From Neurospora tetraspora (Eukaryota > Ascomycota > Sordariomycetes > Sordariales > Sordariaceae), in assembly GCF_033439725.1 (NCBI RefSeq), contig NW_026944386.1, forward strand, positions 1,798,001 through 1,862,000: 64,000 bases of DNA, given 5' to 3'. How positions within the stretch are numbered: position 1 is the stretch's first letter; the number at the start of each line of letters is the position of its first letter. The translations under genes were made by a program, and so were the position numbers. The notes beneath the pieces are model-generated. The model was not told the DNA's origin and ran no database searches. It was given only the letters and a program-made list of their open reading frames with translations. Of the stretch, positions 22,580 through 34,420 are shown piece after piece.

Positions 22580-23224
22580 AGAGAGAGGTAGGAAATATTG
22601 AGGGAATGGAATGGGATGGATGGATGGATGGGCTGTGAAGGATTGTTGTGGAGGATTGTATAGTATGGTATGTTTAGTAGGGAGTTCAGGGTACCTTTAC
22701 CTACTACTTGTAGTATAGAGTATAGTAGTTTAAGTTGCTACGTGGAATGGTATGAATTGCATGTCATGGCATATGGCCGATGGTATGTACATAGACATAG
22801 GTATACCGGTACATAATGGGTTTTTTGGTTTTCGCATTTCATGTTCATAGGGTTGGGTTACTGGGGACTGACTGTATTTTAGATTGGTATGGTATGGGAT
22901 GGATCAAAAGTGTTTTGCTTTCGTTTCTCGGTGCGGGCGGCCTGTGATAATTATTTGCCTACTAGACTACATAAGTATTGGTCAATAAGATCCGATCCCC
23001 TTGTGGTCAATCAACACCGCGATATACGCAAGACCGCTCGCTGCATAGCTCTTGATTATGGTGTGTCTACGAAGGTTGAGTAGGTCCCGAAATCAATGGT
23101 ATTATTGTCCACTTGAACACCGAGTGATAGACCACTGCACATCGAAGTAGTTAGTGGCTCATGTTGTCATCCAAGGGAGGAAGGAGGAGACATTACCTAG
23201 TGTCACACCCGCCCCGTGAAGAAA

Positions 23225-23266
23225 CTCTTTTTTTTTTCTTTTTTTTTCTCTTTTTTTTCCCCCTGT
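23225..23266 (+). repeat. Long T-rich pyrimidine tract
   Basis: Runs of T broken by single C bases, ending in a C-run. Low complexity; no function visible. Confidence 0.85.
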
Positions 23267-23378
23267 GCGGCGGGCTCTACAGCACAACATGCCACCCGAC
23301 GACACATAGTCAAGTCGCGCCTTCCATTCCTTCCCTTTCCACCGCCTAATCTCTTCTTCAACTCCAGCTTCCAGTCTA

Positions 23379-23452
23379 CTACCTACCTACCTACCTACCT
23401 ACCTACCTACCTACCTACCTACCTACCTACCTACCTACCTACCTACCTACCC
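23379..23452. repeat. (ACCT)n tetranucleotide microsatellite, about 18 units
   Basis: Uninterrupted CTAC/ACCT repeat of about 73 bp. The forward frame 23216-23629 reads it as a Thr-Tyr-Leu-Pro repeat and is treated as an artefact. Confidence 0.95.
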
Positions 23453-24180
23453 AAGCTACCCTACACCTTCCATTTACCCGCCTCATCCAATCCCAATCCC
23501 CAAAGCTCCCGCCCCCGGAACGAGACTTGCGCCTACTTGTCTTCCCTTCCAACTCCCACAAGGGTTCTTGCACAGTACGGTAGTATCTCCTTTTCCAATC
23601 CACCCCCCTCCCTCCCTCCTTCCTTCTAGTATTGTACCGACGGGAGACGGCAACCCAAGGGCACCTCAGTTACTTAGTAGTCAAGGAATGCCTAAACCTC
23701 AATTGTTGAGTGGCGTAGCGAGCGTAGTATAATATAAAAAGTAGTAGTCATAGTAATAAACTACTTACTCACTCAATTCCCCTAAAAGATTAATATAAGT
23801 GAACCATTACTTACTATATATCCGATTCGCAGGCTCGCACCAGCTCATAATGTGTTCAAGCCCAGTTTAGTTCAGTCCATTCAGTACTTGGGTTGACATT
23901 TAACAAAAGGGACTGGAATGACGGACAACCTTTTCTTCTTCTTTCCTGGGTACCTATTATAAAGTTCAAGTCTATTTCAGCTCTGTTCTGTCCCTCTAAC
24001 TTGCCTACCTAACTTGAATGAAATCTCAGTACCTAGGGGAGAAATCACGTCAAATAAGGTAGGTATTGTAGGAGTTATTATCTGGAGCAAGTCAAGTCAT
24101 TCTGCCAAATTGACTGGAATGTCCACAGTCCACAGTCCACATACCGGGTTCATTCAGTTCACACCCAGCTTGACAAGTTG

Positions 24181-24204
24181 ACAGACAGACAGACAGACAG
24201 ACAG
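24181..24204. repeat. (ACAG)6 microsatellite
   Basis: Six perfect ACAG units in the intergenic region. Confidence 0.95.
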
Positions 24205-24822
24205 GATCTCATTGCCAAGCTTTTCCCCGTCTTCTTGATCCAGCTCATGTATATATATCTTCGTCAAGTTGTTCATTGCAAAGTCTCCACCTCTAGCTAG
24301 ATTACCTATCTTTGATGATGCTATAATGCCTCTCTAGAGCGACTAAGGTAAGTTGCCATCTTTCTTCACTGTGGTAGCTCTAATCACGAATGCGAATGCT
24401 GTATGCAAGACACATACATGCATACCCTATTCTACTTCCTTCCCATCTTCCTACTTCTGGGTATCTATCTGTCCATCAACCTCGGCTTGTATCTAGTCCT
24501 TGTAAACAAGTCGGCTGTTGCATCCTTTTCCCAGTTCGAAACTTCTGCTTCGCTTCGCGCTTCGGCTTCAGTCTCACAACCTTGGCCAACCCCATCAATG
24601 ACACTGGTGTCAGTCAGCCAGAAAGCCCTTCCCATTCTCATTCCCGGAGCTGGACGTGGACCATGCGAGAGCTGAGCCTTGATCACATCAGCAAAAAAGA
24701 AGTTGTTGGCTCCGCTACTACCTTCTGTGATGTTTCGGCAGCGCTTTTATAAAGTATTTGCGTCATGTCGGATGCCAGGGAGTCAATGGCGGACTTCGTA
24801 GGAGGACCCGCTGTTGCCACTC

Positions 24823-27297
24823 CTAATGGCCCACTGCTTCGCACTTGAAGCACTTCCACTTCCTCTTCCTGACCAGTTTCAGCGCCTCTTCCGGGTTCGG
24901 GACGCATCGGCTATGATAGACACGTTGTTTGCAGTGCTGTTTTGGTCTCATGTTAGTAACTCCGGTTTAGATGAAAAAGAAAATAGAGAAGGATAGACTC
25001 ACCTTGTTACAACAAATCACCATCTCCGGTTGCGGCACCACCTCTCCACACCTCGCACACCCACCCGCGGCACTCTGCTTCCTACCACCAGGCTGCTGCT
25101 GCTGCTCTTGTGTTTCAGACTCCCTCCTCGCCGGACCATCACCAGTGGCATTATTGGCACCCTCAGCAGCAGCCATCAGCTTCCTAACCTCATTCAACTC
25201 CTTCGTCACCGCCATAACCGTCGCATCATCCACATACCTCCTCGCCAACAACACCGCCATATGCTTACCAAGCTCCTCCGCCCTGCTCCTCTTCTCCAGC
25301 AGCCATGCCGCCTTATCCCTGACAAAGTTGCGAAACTCTCTGGGCAGGTACTGTTCCGAGCACAGGTGTTTCTGCAGGATGTAGGCGTCCCACTGCATCA
25401 TGTATTCTTTTTCTTGCGGCTCGACGTCGGAAAACTCGCCCAGGGCGTCGGCGTGCTTGGTGATCAGCCAGCCTTCGTCCAGGGGCGGGTAGCGGACTTC
25501 GGAGCCGGGAGCGAGTTCGACTTTGGAGAGGGGATCGTAGATCGGGCGGTTGATGTTGTGGGGTATGAAGACGGGTTTCTTTTGGGGCTTGACGAGGGCG
25601 GCGCGGCTTCGGGTGGTGGAGGCGGAAAGAGCTTTTTCTTTTTGTTGCTGCTGCTGCTGCTGTTGTGGTCCCTTGGTTGTTGGGCCGGCGGATGGGGAAG
25701 GCTTTTGGCGGTCGTTGGGGTCGGGCAAGAGACGGGATTTGACCCAGGAGTCGTCGCCGTCGACGAATTTGGAGAGGTCGAGCGGTTTCACAGGAAGGCC
25801 GAGGGAATAGATCTTGCTGAACTCCAAGGGAGATGCTGCAGTGCCAGATGTGTTTCCGGTGGCCCGTTGTTGAACCGATACCACGTACATGCCCTTCTTC
25901 TGCTCAAAATTGAACTCATATTCGGGGTGGCATGAGAAGTGAGCGCGGAGCTGGCTGATGCGCTCGTGCTCAGCCGAGCATACGAGACAGGAGAGCTTGT
26001 GGCAGGTGGCCTGCAACGCCTTCTCGTTTTCAGGCGTTTCAGGCGGCAAAACGTAGGTGACGGTGTGCTCGTCTAGTAGAGGATGTTCATCGTCGCCTCT
26101 TCGCCGTTTCCGTGGTTCCCTCCCTACGGCTGTGTTCCATAATTGCCTCACGTTGTAGTTGACTTCCGTCCTATGACGTCTAGATCGGTTGGGCGTCAGG
26201 TCACCCTCGGCCAGTTCTTCTCCGGCATCAGCAGTGGAAGTACCGTTAACTTCCCAATTCCCCGTCTTCGCGGCCTCGTCATTAATTGTTGGATCATGAT
26301 GATGCCCATTGATACCATTAACTCCGTTTGTACCATTCACTGGCAATTCTGACAGGGGCTTCTTAGGGGCCCAAGGGTCAATTACTGTAATAGAGGGCAT
26401 GATCTCCTTGGGCTTCTGGTTCCCTGTTAGTTGGCTTGATATACGTGTTTGCCAGCGCACATCAATGTCCATGACGAAATCCGTAGGCGTCTCTCGGTTC
26501 TGCTGTATCCTTGCTTTCAACCTCGCCGTCTTCCTGTTGCGAGTATGGAAAATATCAGGAAGTTGGGCGGAAAGGGCCCACTGTCGCGGTGGCAGGTTAC
26601 GGACTAAGGGATCCTCCCCCTTGGCCGGAAGGGCCGGAATCAGGCTGCTGGGTGGCCAGTTTGGATCTCCGGCTGACTCGATTTCGATTAGGACACTGTA
26701 GGAATCCGCAAAGCCAAAGGCGGGATCATCACCATCCCGCTCCAAGTATATTTTGTCTTCGGGAATATCGAAAGCCTTGATAGCATACAGTCGAGCCATG
26801 TGTGTGGATGCGGCGGCAGGATTTCTGTAGACCTTGAGCTCGCATAACTGGCTGTCGACGTGCAAGAGAACCTTCTCATTCCCATTATGACCATAAATGC
26901 TCAGTTTGCAACGTGCCCGCATGTTCGCTGTATCCCTCACGTTGGGCGCCACGATGCCGTTAGGCACGCCATTTTTGACGCGGGGTGAATCTTTGTGGAT
27001 GATCTTGAGGACCTCAATCCGCAAGCAGCGGGGGGTGTCGCCGTAAGGGTCCTCGTATAAGGGAAAGCCATTATTGTCGTTGAGGCGTCGACGTTTTGCT
27101 GGATGCTGGCATGTGTCGTCGAGGTCTTGATCGGGGTGGTGACTGTGGTCGGCAAATCTGACGTCGGACTCATGAGCAGGCACCCGAGACTGGGTGGAGG
27201 GCTTGTTGCCCATTCTATCTTCCCAGTAGTTGGTAGCGTGAATCCAGTTCCGATGCAAGAAGGGTAACTGGCGGTATCGCCGACACCTCGATGTCAT
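24823..27297 (-). CDS. SUZ12: SUZ12 homologue, Polycomb repressive complex 2 subunit, two exons (802 aa from this start)
   Basis: Exons 27297-25003 and 24936-24823 are joined through a GTGAGT donor and a branch site/acceptor TACTAAC...CAAAACAG; the join is phase 0. The protein has the N-terminal SUZ12 feature LPFLHRNW near residue 11. A C2H2 finger lies at 437-457 (C437, C440, H453, H457). A VEFS box runs from about 578 to 712 (begins NRPIYDP). The C-terminus is PHD-like (CARCGEV... ICCNK/HCKQRVYHSRC...WKCFKC), with its cysteines split across the intron. SUZ12 with EED and the EZH-type methyltransferase deposits H3K27 methylation in facultative heterochromatin. A strong acceptor (TTCTAAC then TTTCTTCTCAG) lies 2 nt before this ATG, so transcription starts upstream; an in-phase upstream exon is listed separately. 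A poly-Q run lies near residue 550. The family assignment is secure; the N-terminus is not. Confidence 0.92.
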
Positions 27298-27968
27298 AGC
27301 TGAGAAGAAAGGTTAGAATCATACAAGACAACATGTGGGAGGGTGGTGGGTTTCTGAGTGCAGGGAGTTTGTGACGGGGAACTTGAGGGCTCAGTACAAT
27401 AACCACTGTATATGTCTGAAGTAGGGAAGCTGTATACCCAAAAAGACAGCTTTGTGTCTTGTTGAGATATGACAAGCTCAGCAGGTGCATAAAACGGTGA
27501 TTGAAAAAGAAATGAGGGCGAGGATATGAATGACCGAGCATCCAAAGGGAAGATTGATTACAAAGTGAAAGAGAGGTGAGCTCAAAGACAGTCGCCACGG
27601 TAACCCTGACAGCGGCCTTTGGGCATTGTGAAGCAGAAGGCGTGATGCCAACCAAGCCCTATATCAAAACATAAGGAGTCCTCTATGCAATGAAAAGGGG
27701 GCCCGGGTTGCCGCGTCCAACAACGGTAACAACTTGTCTGTTTGAACTGGCTAGACAGACAATGGCGCTGGACAGAGCCAGAGCTTCCAAGGCCTATTAT
27801 TAAGACTGCCCCATACGTTGAAATCCAATAATGAAATCTCTGTCGAAATGTCTCCGTTGCATCAGGCCCATAGACACATGGTGTGTCCATAGGAAGCAGA
27901 ATTGTGTGGGGAGATGGAGGGATAGGGATAGGGGAGAAAAAGGATAAATAAAGGAAAAAGACGCGTAC

Positions 27969-28056
27969 CGTTACCAGAAACTGGCACAAAAACAGGAGAG
28001 GTGCCATGTTGCTCGCGATGCCCGTCACGTCTCACTCTGTGATGCACGGAGCCCAT
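27969..28056 (-). CDS. Possible upstream coding exon of SUZ12 (alternative N-terminus)
   Basis: ATG at 28056 in a good context (AAGATGG) opens 29 codons ending SPVFVPVSGN plus one base, followed by a GTACGC donor at 27968. Joining to the acceptor at 27300 completes an Ala codon and runs in frame into the ATG at 27297. The intron would be 669 nt. Phase agreement has a one-in-three chance of being accidental. Alternatively the intron is in the 5'UTR. Confidence 0.4.
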
Positions 28057-30000
28057 CTTGTGTGGTCGGCCCCAGTCAATCGTGGATCCGGAATGGCAAT
28101 TGTGCACTGTGCTGAAAAGTTTAGCGCATAAAAACTGATAGCCGGCTATCAGATTTGCTGCGAGAATTGCTGCGAGGTGGGGTGTCGCACTAACACCCAT
28201 GAGACACCGAGCAACAAGGAAGTCGCTGGATGTCGATTGGTGGGACTCGGAACGTTGCGCTTCCACTTCCAGCGAAGACGTCGACTGATTTCAGAATCCG
28301 GTGACGACAGACAATGTTGTGATATCAACGTCAGCTGGCCGACGAGATTCGAATTGAATGCTTAGGTTGTTGATGCAAGAGAATGTGGCAAAGAACGAGC
28401 GCCTGTGCAAAAGCGTTAGTATATTGTTTACTGTCACCAGGGAGAAGAGCGCACCTGGACGTCAATTGGTGCGGGGCAAGGTCAGCGTTATCAAATCGGA
28501 TTTCGGAAGAGGGAGTGAGGTGAGTTGGTGATGGAGGAAAATATGTGTTAATGAACCGACAAAACTCCAAGTGTAAGTCTGCGGTGAATAGGTGTGATAG
28601 GTGAATGTTACTGAATGAGGCTGACAGTGACAGGCAGATGACTCCAGTCAATGCCGGATGGCCTTTGCAACTCCAACTGTGGCAGGCACAATAGAGAAAT
28701 CCGAGCAACAATGGCAGGTGCGTCTCTTACGTGTATGTTACACTTGCACCTGCCAGCTTTGACAACTCTCAGATTTTGATTTCTCTTCGTTTGATTTTCC
28801 TTCCATCATCTCCACCTCGACTCTTACACCAAACCCATGGGCTTGATCTCCGTCACAATGGCCATCTAACGACATGCATCTTATTCCGATTCATTGCTGT
28901 GGCATTGAACCAAACCATTCTTTGACATCGTTCATAGTCGACTTCCGTCCCATATAGACGGAAGTGGCTGATACTCCTTGGTGCCGGCAGACGACCATAA
29001 CCGTTGCCCGCGGCAAGCCTTACAAGTATCGAGACTGACATCTTCATTAACTTCCCTGATCAGACGAAATCGTTGTCATTACAGGTGTTTCAGAGCTCTA
29101 TTTGAAAAAATGGACTCAGAAGTGTGGCATGTATTCGTCATTCGTTGCAGCCTCGGCCTCTTCCTAATTGCTGGCTGACAAAACATGTGGGAACAGAGAT
29201 GACTTTTCGACGGGCACACAAAAGGTTCATATCTCAATCAGAGAATATGAAGGCGAGCTTTCATTCATCGCCCATTCCAGCAAATGCTCCAGGACAGCGT
29301 TCCGTCCGAGTAGTGCGCCAGATGAAAGAGGCAACTTCCTGCTGCAGTTCCCCAACCCTAACCCTTACCAACGACACATCTCTAGGAATCCTCAGCCTGG
29401 AGAAGCAAAGAAATGAAGATCAAGTTACTCTGGAATCATATCACTGAGGAAGAAGATCATGCCTTTGGTCCGGGAGACTAACAGCTTATTGCTTGCTATA
29501 AAGTCTGCCAGATACACCAGCCTTGTTATTGCCTTGCCGCCCCTTTTTCCAACATGAACCGAATGTCAACAAACAGACAAAGAACGGCAGTCGTTAACCA
29601 AACCGACGAATAAAATCAAAGGAATCCTTGGACATTGTGTAAGTCATGGTACTTTATTTCCCTTTTGTCTGTCGAACACCCGTCGTTTGTTGTGTGGTCC
29701 ATCCTGGCTCACCCCATGATCCCACCATCCTCCACAGTTCGAGCAACCATTACCATCATCTTTCCCAAACCCAAGCGCCGCCTGTTCTGATGCCCAAAGT
29801 ATCAAATCCCGCAGTGACCCCAGTACAACTGATGAACTGGCACAGAGCAAAGAGCAAAAGCACACTAAAAAGCCCCAACTCCATGCTCAAACACCATCCA
29901 GATCCTTCATCGCACTGTATCAACATGAACCACCATTTTCCTCCGCGTCTTGGTGTCATCGGTTATCTGCCCAGTGGCCGACCAGCTGTATGTGGGATTC
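28057..30000. other. Intergenic region upstream of SUZ12
   Basis: About 1.9 kb without a frame that shows coding texture or a recognisable domain. It contains the SUZ12 promoter side and the 3' flank of the 30 kb Myb gene. Confidence 0.5.
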
Positions 30001-30742
30001 TCAGATCTCGCCCTCATACTTGTAGTTGTCCTCGCCCTCTATCCTCCCAACAACATCCATTAGCACATCGTATCCTTTTCCCTCACACCTGTACCGGGTG
30101 TACTCTGCCTCAATGTCTTCAACAACGAGAAGATCGACATCATCGGAGAAACAAGAAAAGTAGTCAGACTCACCATCCTCATCCTCCTCCTGCTTGGTCT
30201 GCACATCAGGAGTAGTCTTCTCCTTCTTCAGCGGGCGTTTCTTCTCCTCGTCATCGGAATCCTCGGGCTCCGCCTTGTACGTGAAGGGCTCACGGTTGTC
30301 AGCGGAACCATTCTCATTGCCGGAATCCTCGTTGTAGTTCACGGTCGCAGTGGCCCTCTTGCGCTTAGTGGTGCGGGGAGCCCGAGGAGTCTTGGCCTTG
30401 ACCGGGCTGCTCGCGCCGCTGGCGCCCACGTCATCGGTCAAGGAGCCGTAGTTCTTGGGCGGCTGGATGTCGTGCGATTTCAGGAGGCGCTCGTAGCGTT
30501 TGGCGCTGTTAGAAACGCGGAAAAGTGTCAGTTTGGCTCGATTTGGTATGCGAGAGGGGTGGGAGTGAAAAGTGAGAAAAGAGTGACGGAGTGAGTTGAG
30601 TGACTTACGCGGCCGCCTTGGAAACGATGCTGAGCTCCTCGGCCACTTCGGTCCAGTTGATTTTGCCATTCGTCGAGTGCTTGATGCAAGTCAAGAGGAA
30701 GTTCATCTGCCCGGCAATGTCCTGGTTGGCTTTGGGAGGCAT
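30001..30742 (-). CDS. Myb/SANT-like DNA-binding protein, two exons, 212 aa
   Basis: Exons 30742-30609 and 30505-30001, joined through GTAAGT and CTAACAG. The spliced N-terminus reads MNFLLTCIKHSTNGKINW then EVAEELSIVSKAAAAKRYERLL, the canonical fungal Myb-like domain (three helices, residues 13-52), with the intron splitting the third helix. The middle is basic (RTTKRKRA, nuclear localisation) and the tail is very acidic with the sumoylation-type motif LKKE. The protein ends in GEI, like three genes downstream. Inside the tail a 69 nt in-frame stretch is bounded by GTGAGT and GAGGCAG; if it is an intron, 23 residues (ESDYFSCFS... region) are removed. The promoter lies towards 31100. DNA binding is inferred from the domain; targets are unknown. 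Confidence 0.85.
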
Positions 30743-32675
30743 TTTGACGGTTGAGTGAGATGAGGTCGGCTGGGGAGAACTGCTATCAGGTCAGTTGACT
30801 GCTGGTTTTGAAAGCAATTCTGTCGAGTGACTGTCAAGTGACTGATGTGTGATGTCTGGTGGCTGTGGTGCGATTGAGTGACAGGAAAGTGGAAGGCGCG
30901 GGTGGAATTGCAAGATGCGAGAGGATGACGCTGTTTCTTGCAGCCAGATACGCTCGAGGAATCAGACTCACTTTTGGTCGACAAAGTTGCCAGGAAGATG
31001 AGCTCTGCGAGTGCTTCGAAGGAGAAGGCGTCTGTGGACAAGTTTGTGGTTGTTGAAAGAAGGAAGAGTGGGAGAGACGTCGACGGATGGGGGATATTTA
31101 TGGACGTCCAGGACCCCACTTCACGACAACGTCTGTCTGAACACCGTCTCTATTATGGCAGGCGGCAGGACCGTCAGGACGTGTTTGTCGTCCGAGGCTG
31201 CTGTTCCGGACAGCTGGTCATTGGATGAGCGGCTATACTCGACAGGCTGCAGTGGCCGTTGACTCGAATTTTTCATCCGCTTTATTCATCGTCCGGGTCA
31301 CCCAACTACAATGCTAAGAATTTCACAGTCGAGTCTGTTTGCCCAATTGGGATGGCAGGTACGCCAGAAAGGATTCGAATACCAGAGAGTGATGTCCAGA
31401 ACCAGCCCCCAATAAGGCCATTTCATCAGATACACCCACAGTGGCTTTCACATCCTTCACAGGAGCTTTCCTTTGAAGTTCCGGTGGAGATGATGTTCGC
31501 ACATGGCATGAAAAGCAGCTCAAACGCTCAAGTCCTATTATTCTTTTGCACTCGATATGTCATCCCTTTCTGAACTATGGAAAGTCGTCCATGGAACATG
31601 TAATATCAAACAACGGAGTGGCAAAGAACCTATTCACTTGTCCATTGTCAAAGCCTTGACGTTCTTGGCTGTCTTTTGTATCGTTACCTACCCATTAAGG
31701 CCCCTTTCGGACACGTGCCTGAGGTCTGCAGACGAGTAGTACCCGTCCAAAAGAGGGAGCGTTTGTCGTCTGTCGCCCGACGCTGTCGTACTTTGCCCAT
31801 AGTTTGGTCGCCCAATAGGCAGTCGACCTGGCACTTTTCGAAGCAAAAGATCTATGAATAGCTAGTGCAGCAGTACCCCAGGGTCCAGTGGTCCTAGACT
31901 GCAGACTTATTACTTTCTGGTCTTCCTACCCCTTTTCTTTGTTTACTTTCTGATTGAGGTGACATCCCGAGAAAACCAGGGATCGGGCTTCGGACCCTGC
32001 TCTTACCTTGGTAGGGGCATACGATGGTAAAGTCGTTACTGTCAAAGCATGCATGGGTGTTTCCGTAACTCCCCGATTTGTCCCCAAGATACCAAAAGGC
32101 TTCCAGTATCAGTGATCGGGGAGTGTCTGCTCCGAAAAAGAGCTACGTTATAGACCTTACCTTCACGGGGAGCCGTAGTTCTTTGTTTGGCTTGGTGAAT
32201 ACCACCTCGCACCTCCCCCAAGGTACCTCTATGCCATAAGAAACCTGGATAAGGCCACATACTGTGTAGGTTCTTGTACCATGATTCTGTTCACCCATTG
32301 CCTCGTTACCTACCTGGATGTTTGGCAGGTTACTGGCAGAAAAGGGCCGGAACCTTGATCCTTCAAGGCTTGTGCAATATTGTTCATGAACCTTCATCAG
32401 AGAAGACAGGGTATAAAGTCGACATCGAGTCCCTCGACACCAGTTTCTTTTTTTCTCACTTCTACTGCCATCAGAGAGCAACATCTTGAGGTACCGTCCG
32501 CCCTTGTTGTGTCTTGATCTCCAACTTGGCCTTGGGCTTTCTTTTCCTGGCAGAGACAGTACTATTGAGAGCATAGAGCATCAGCTTTTGTAAGTCACCC
32601 ACGTAAACAACCTCGACGTTCCAGACTATCATTTGCTAACCATAATACTTCGTCTTCCTCCCACAGAAACTCACA
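30743..32675. other. Divergent intergenic region with a 5'UTR intron at its right end
   Basis: Shared upstream region of two divergent Myb-like genes. At 32590-32666 a 77 nt intron (GTAAGT ... GCTAAC ... CCCACAG) lies just before the ATG at 32676. No other gene is supported. Confidence 0.55.
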
Positions 32676-34298
32676 ATGCCTTCCAAATCCCCCAGCATCG
32701 TCCCCAAACTCCGCGGCAGAGAAGCTCCCAAGGAGGACATGAACCTCATCTACAGTGTACTCGAGAACATCACCGCCAGTGACACGTTCAACAAAGGCCT
32801 TCTCAAATTCGATGCGGCCAAGGCCGCCGAAAGAGCCAATATCAGCTCAGAAGGAGTGCTTCGCACCAGGTGGCACACATACCGGGTGAAGTTCAAACTT
32901 AACGACAATCTTCCAGTCGACCCAAACAAAGCTCACTTTTCGTCAATCGAGCCCCGACTCCGTGACCTGAAACCTAAGACCAGCGTCCTCAATGTCATCT
33001 TTAGCATCCTCGAAAATCTTAAAGAAAAACCCAAAGCTGACTGGGCCAAGGTTGCGGAGCGGGCTGGCTTGAAGAGCGCAGACGAGGCTCAGCAGGCGTG
33101 GAAAGATCTATGTGCGAAGTATCAGCTTTGTAACGAAGAAGTGGCGGTTTGGAGGGCTCCCAACGCTCCGTGCCCTAATTATCCGCGTGTTGTCGTTGCC
33201 AACGAACTTCAGCCTGCTTTTATTTCCGTGGCTGATTCTATTTCTGCCTCACTCACTTCCCACGGTCCCCTTCCCCCCTGTACCCCTATTTGGCCTACAG
33301 TCACGAATGTTCCTTTTAACAACAACCTCCTCCCTGCTCCAGCCTCAGTCCCCGCGTCTGCACCAGTCAACACGCCGGCTGTCACCAGACCTCATGCCCC
33401 CGGCCATCCCCATCCTCAAGTCTCCGGTACTCACATCAACAACAACAACCACCCCGTCAACAAGGAGCCCGCCAACTACACCAGCACGGGTACCCCAACC
33501 GACGCTAAATGCTGTCCCACCAAGGCCTTTGGTTTCAAGGTCGTCGCTAGAGCCCTACTTTGGCGGTCCATCCTGGTTGAGGAGGAGAATGAGAGGGAAC
33601 AACATGAGAGAGTCCTTGGTTTATCTTCTCGTGGCAGTGCCCGACCTCATTGTTCTTGGTCTTTTGACACGCCCAAAAGAGAGAATGAGCCCGGGGTCAA
33701 TGGGGAGCCCAGAACCACGTCCACGACTACCTCTACCAACGAGGGCACTAGAGCGTGCAGAGGTACTCAAACCGAAGACCCATGTTGCCGTGTGACCGCG
33801 TTTGGGTTCAGGGTGGCATTTGTTTACATGTTCGTTATGCTCGACAACAATGCCTACGCCGAAGAGGAGAGTGCCTCTGCCTGGCCTCTGGACCATATTG
33901 GAGCAGAAGCAGAACCCGTTGCCAACACCACCTCCTCTTCCTCCTCCTCCTCCTCTTCCTCCAGGTCCAACTCTATTTTCTCCAACTCTTCTGCAACCTC
34001 AACCACAACAACACCTACAACCTCCCCCTTCCCCACTCCAACCACTGGGCTAACCGGCACCCCCTTCTCCCCCACCACCAAGAAGGCCAAAACCCTGCTA
34101 GATGCCGCCAGGTACATGTGGTCGCTATCAGCCAAGGCCGAGTATGAGCGCGATGAGAGTCTGGGGGAGTGGCCGGGCTGGTTGCTCCTGGACCAAGGCG
34201 GTGGCGGTGGTGTGTCTTCGACTGCGTATGAGAATGCGGTGGCTGCGGCGGTGGCGCCGTTGAGGTTTTTGTGGTTGAGGGTTGCGGTTATGATGTAG
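32676..34298 (+). CDS. Double Myb/SANT-like domain protein with Cys-Cys/AFGF repeats, 540 aa
   Basis: A single exon of 540 codons after a 5'UTR intron. Two Myb-like repeats are visible: residues ~21-76 (EDMNLIYSVLEN ... RTRWHTYRVKFKL) and ~101-151 (TSVLNVIFSILENL ... AWKDLCAKYQL). The first half of each matches the paralogues at 35838 and 40432, so this is a member with a duplicated domain. After a Pro/Ser/Asn linker come two copies of an unusual module: CCPTKAFGFKVVARALL at residue 279 and CCRVTAFGFRVAFVYMF at 370, each followed by an acidic stretch. A poly-Ser run lies near 418-430. A third, weaker helical segment (AARYMWSLSAKAEYERDES) is near 475. I do not recognise the CC/AFGF module. The function beyond probable DNA binding is unknown. 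Confidence 0.75.
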   Translation: MPSKSPSIVPKLRGREAPKEDMNLIYSVLENITASDTFNKGLLKFDAAKAAERANISSEGVLRTRWHTYRVKFKLNDNLPVDPNKAHFSSIEPRLRDLKPKTSVLNVIFSILENLKEKPKADWAKVAERAGLKSADEAQQAWKDLCAKYQLCNEEVAVWRAPNAPCPNYPRVVVANELQPAFISVADSISASLTSHGPLPPCTPIWPTVTNVPFNNNLLPAPASVPASAPVNTPAVTRPHAPGHPHPQVSGTHINNNNHPVNKEPANYTSTGTPTDAKCCPTKAFGFKVVARALLWRSILVEEENEREQHERVLGLSSRGSARPHCSWSFDTPKRENEPGVNGEPRTTSTTTSTNEGTRACRGTQTEDPCCRVTAFGFRVAFVYMFVMLDNNAYAEEESASAWPLDHIGAEAEPVANTTSSSSSSSSSSRSNSIFSNSSATSTTTTPTTSPFPTPTTGLTGTPFSPTTKKAKTLLDAARYMWSLSAKAEYERDESLGEWPGWLLLDQGGGGGVSSTAYENAVAAAVAPLRFLWLRVAVMM

Positions 34299-34420
34299 GT
34301 GGTGGTGGTGGTGTAGGGGTGAGTGTATAAGGGAGGATGGGAGGAGGGGAGGGAGGGGAGGTGCAGCTGCGGGTGCGTCTGCAGCTGTCCCTGTGAGTGT
34401 TCCCGTTCTTTATGTGGTTA

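Larger units (their letters stand above)
22580..24822. other. Long intergenic region with simple-sequence repeats
   Basis: Convergent intergenic space between the AAA gene and SUZ12. It holds a pyrimidine tract (23225-23266), an ACCT tetranucleotide array, an ACAG array and many GTACCTA/TAGGTA-like words. Open frames here come from repeats. No supported gene. Confidence 0.55.

Noticed and set aside
23216-23629. 137-codon forward frame
   Set aside because: Made of a pyrimidine tract and the ACCT microsatellite.
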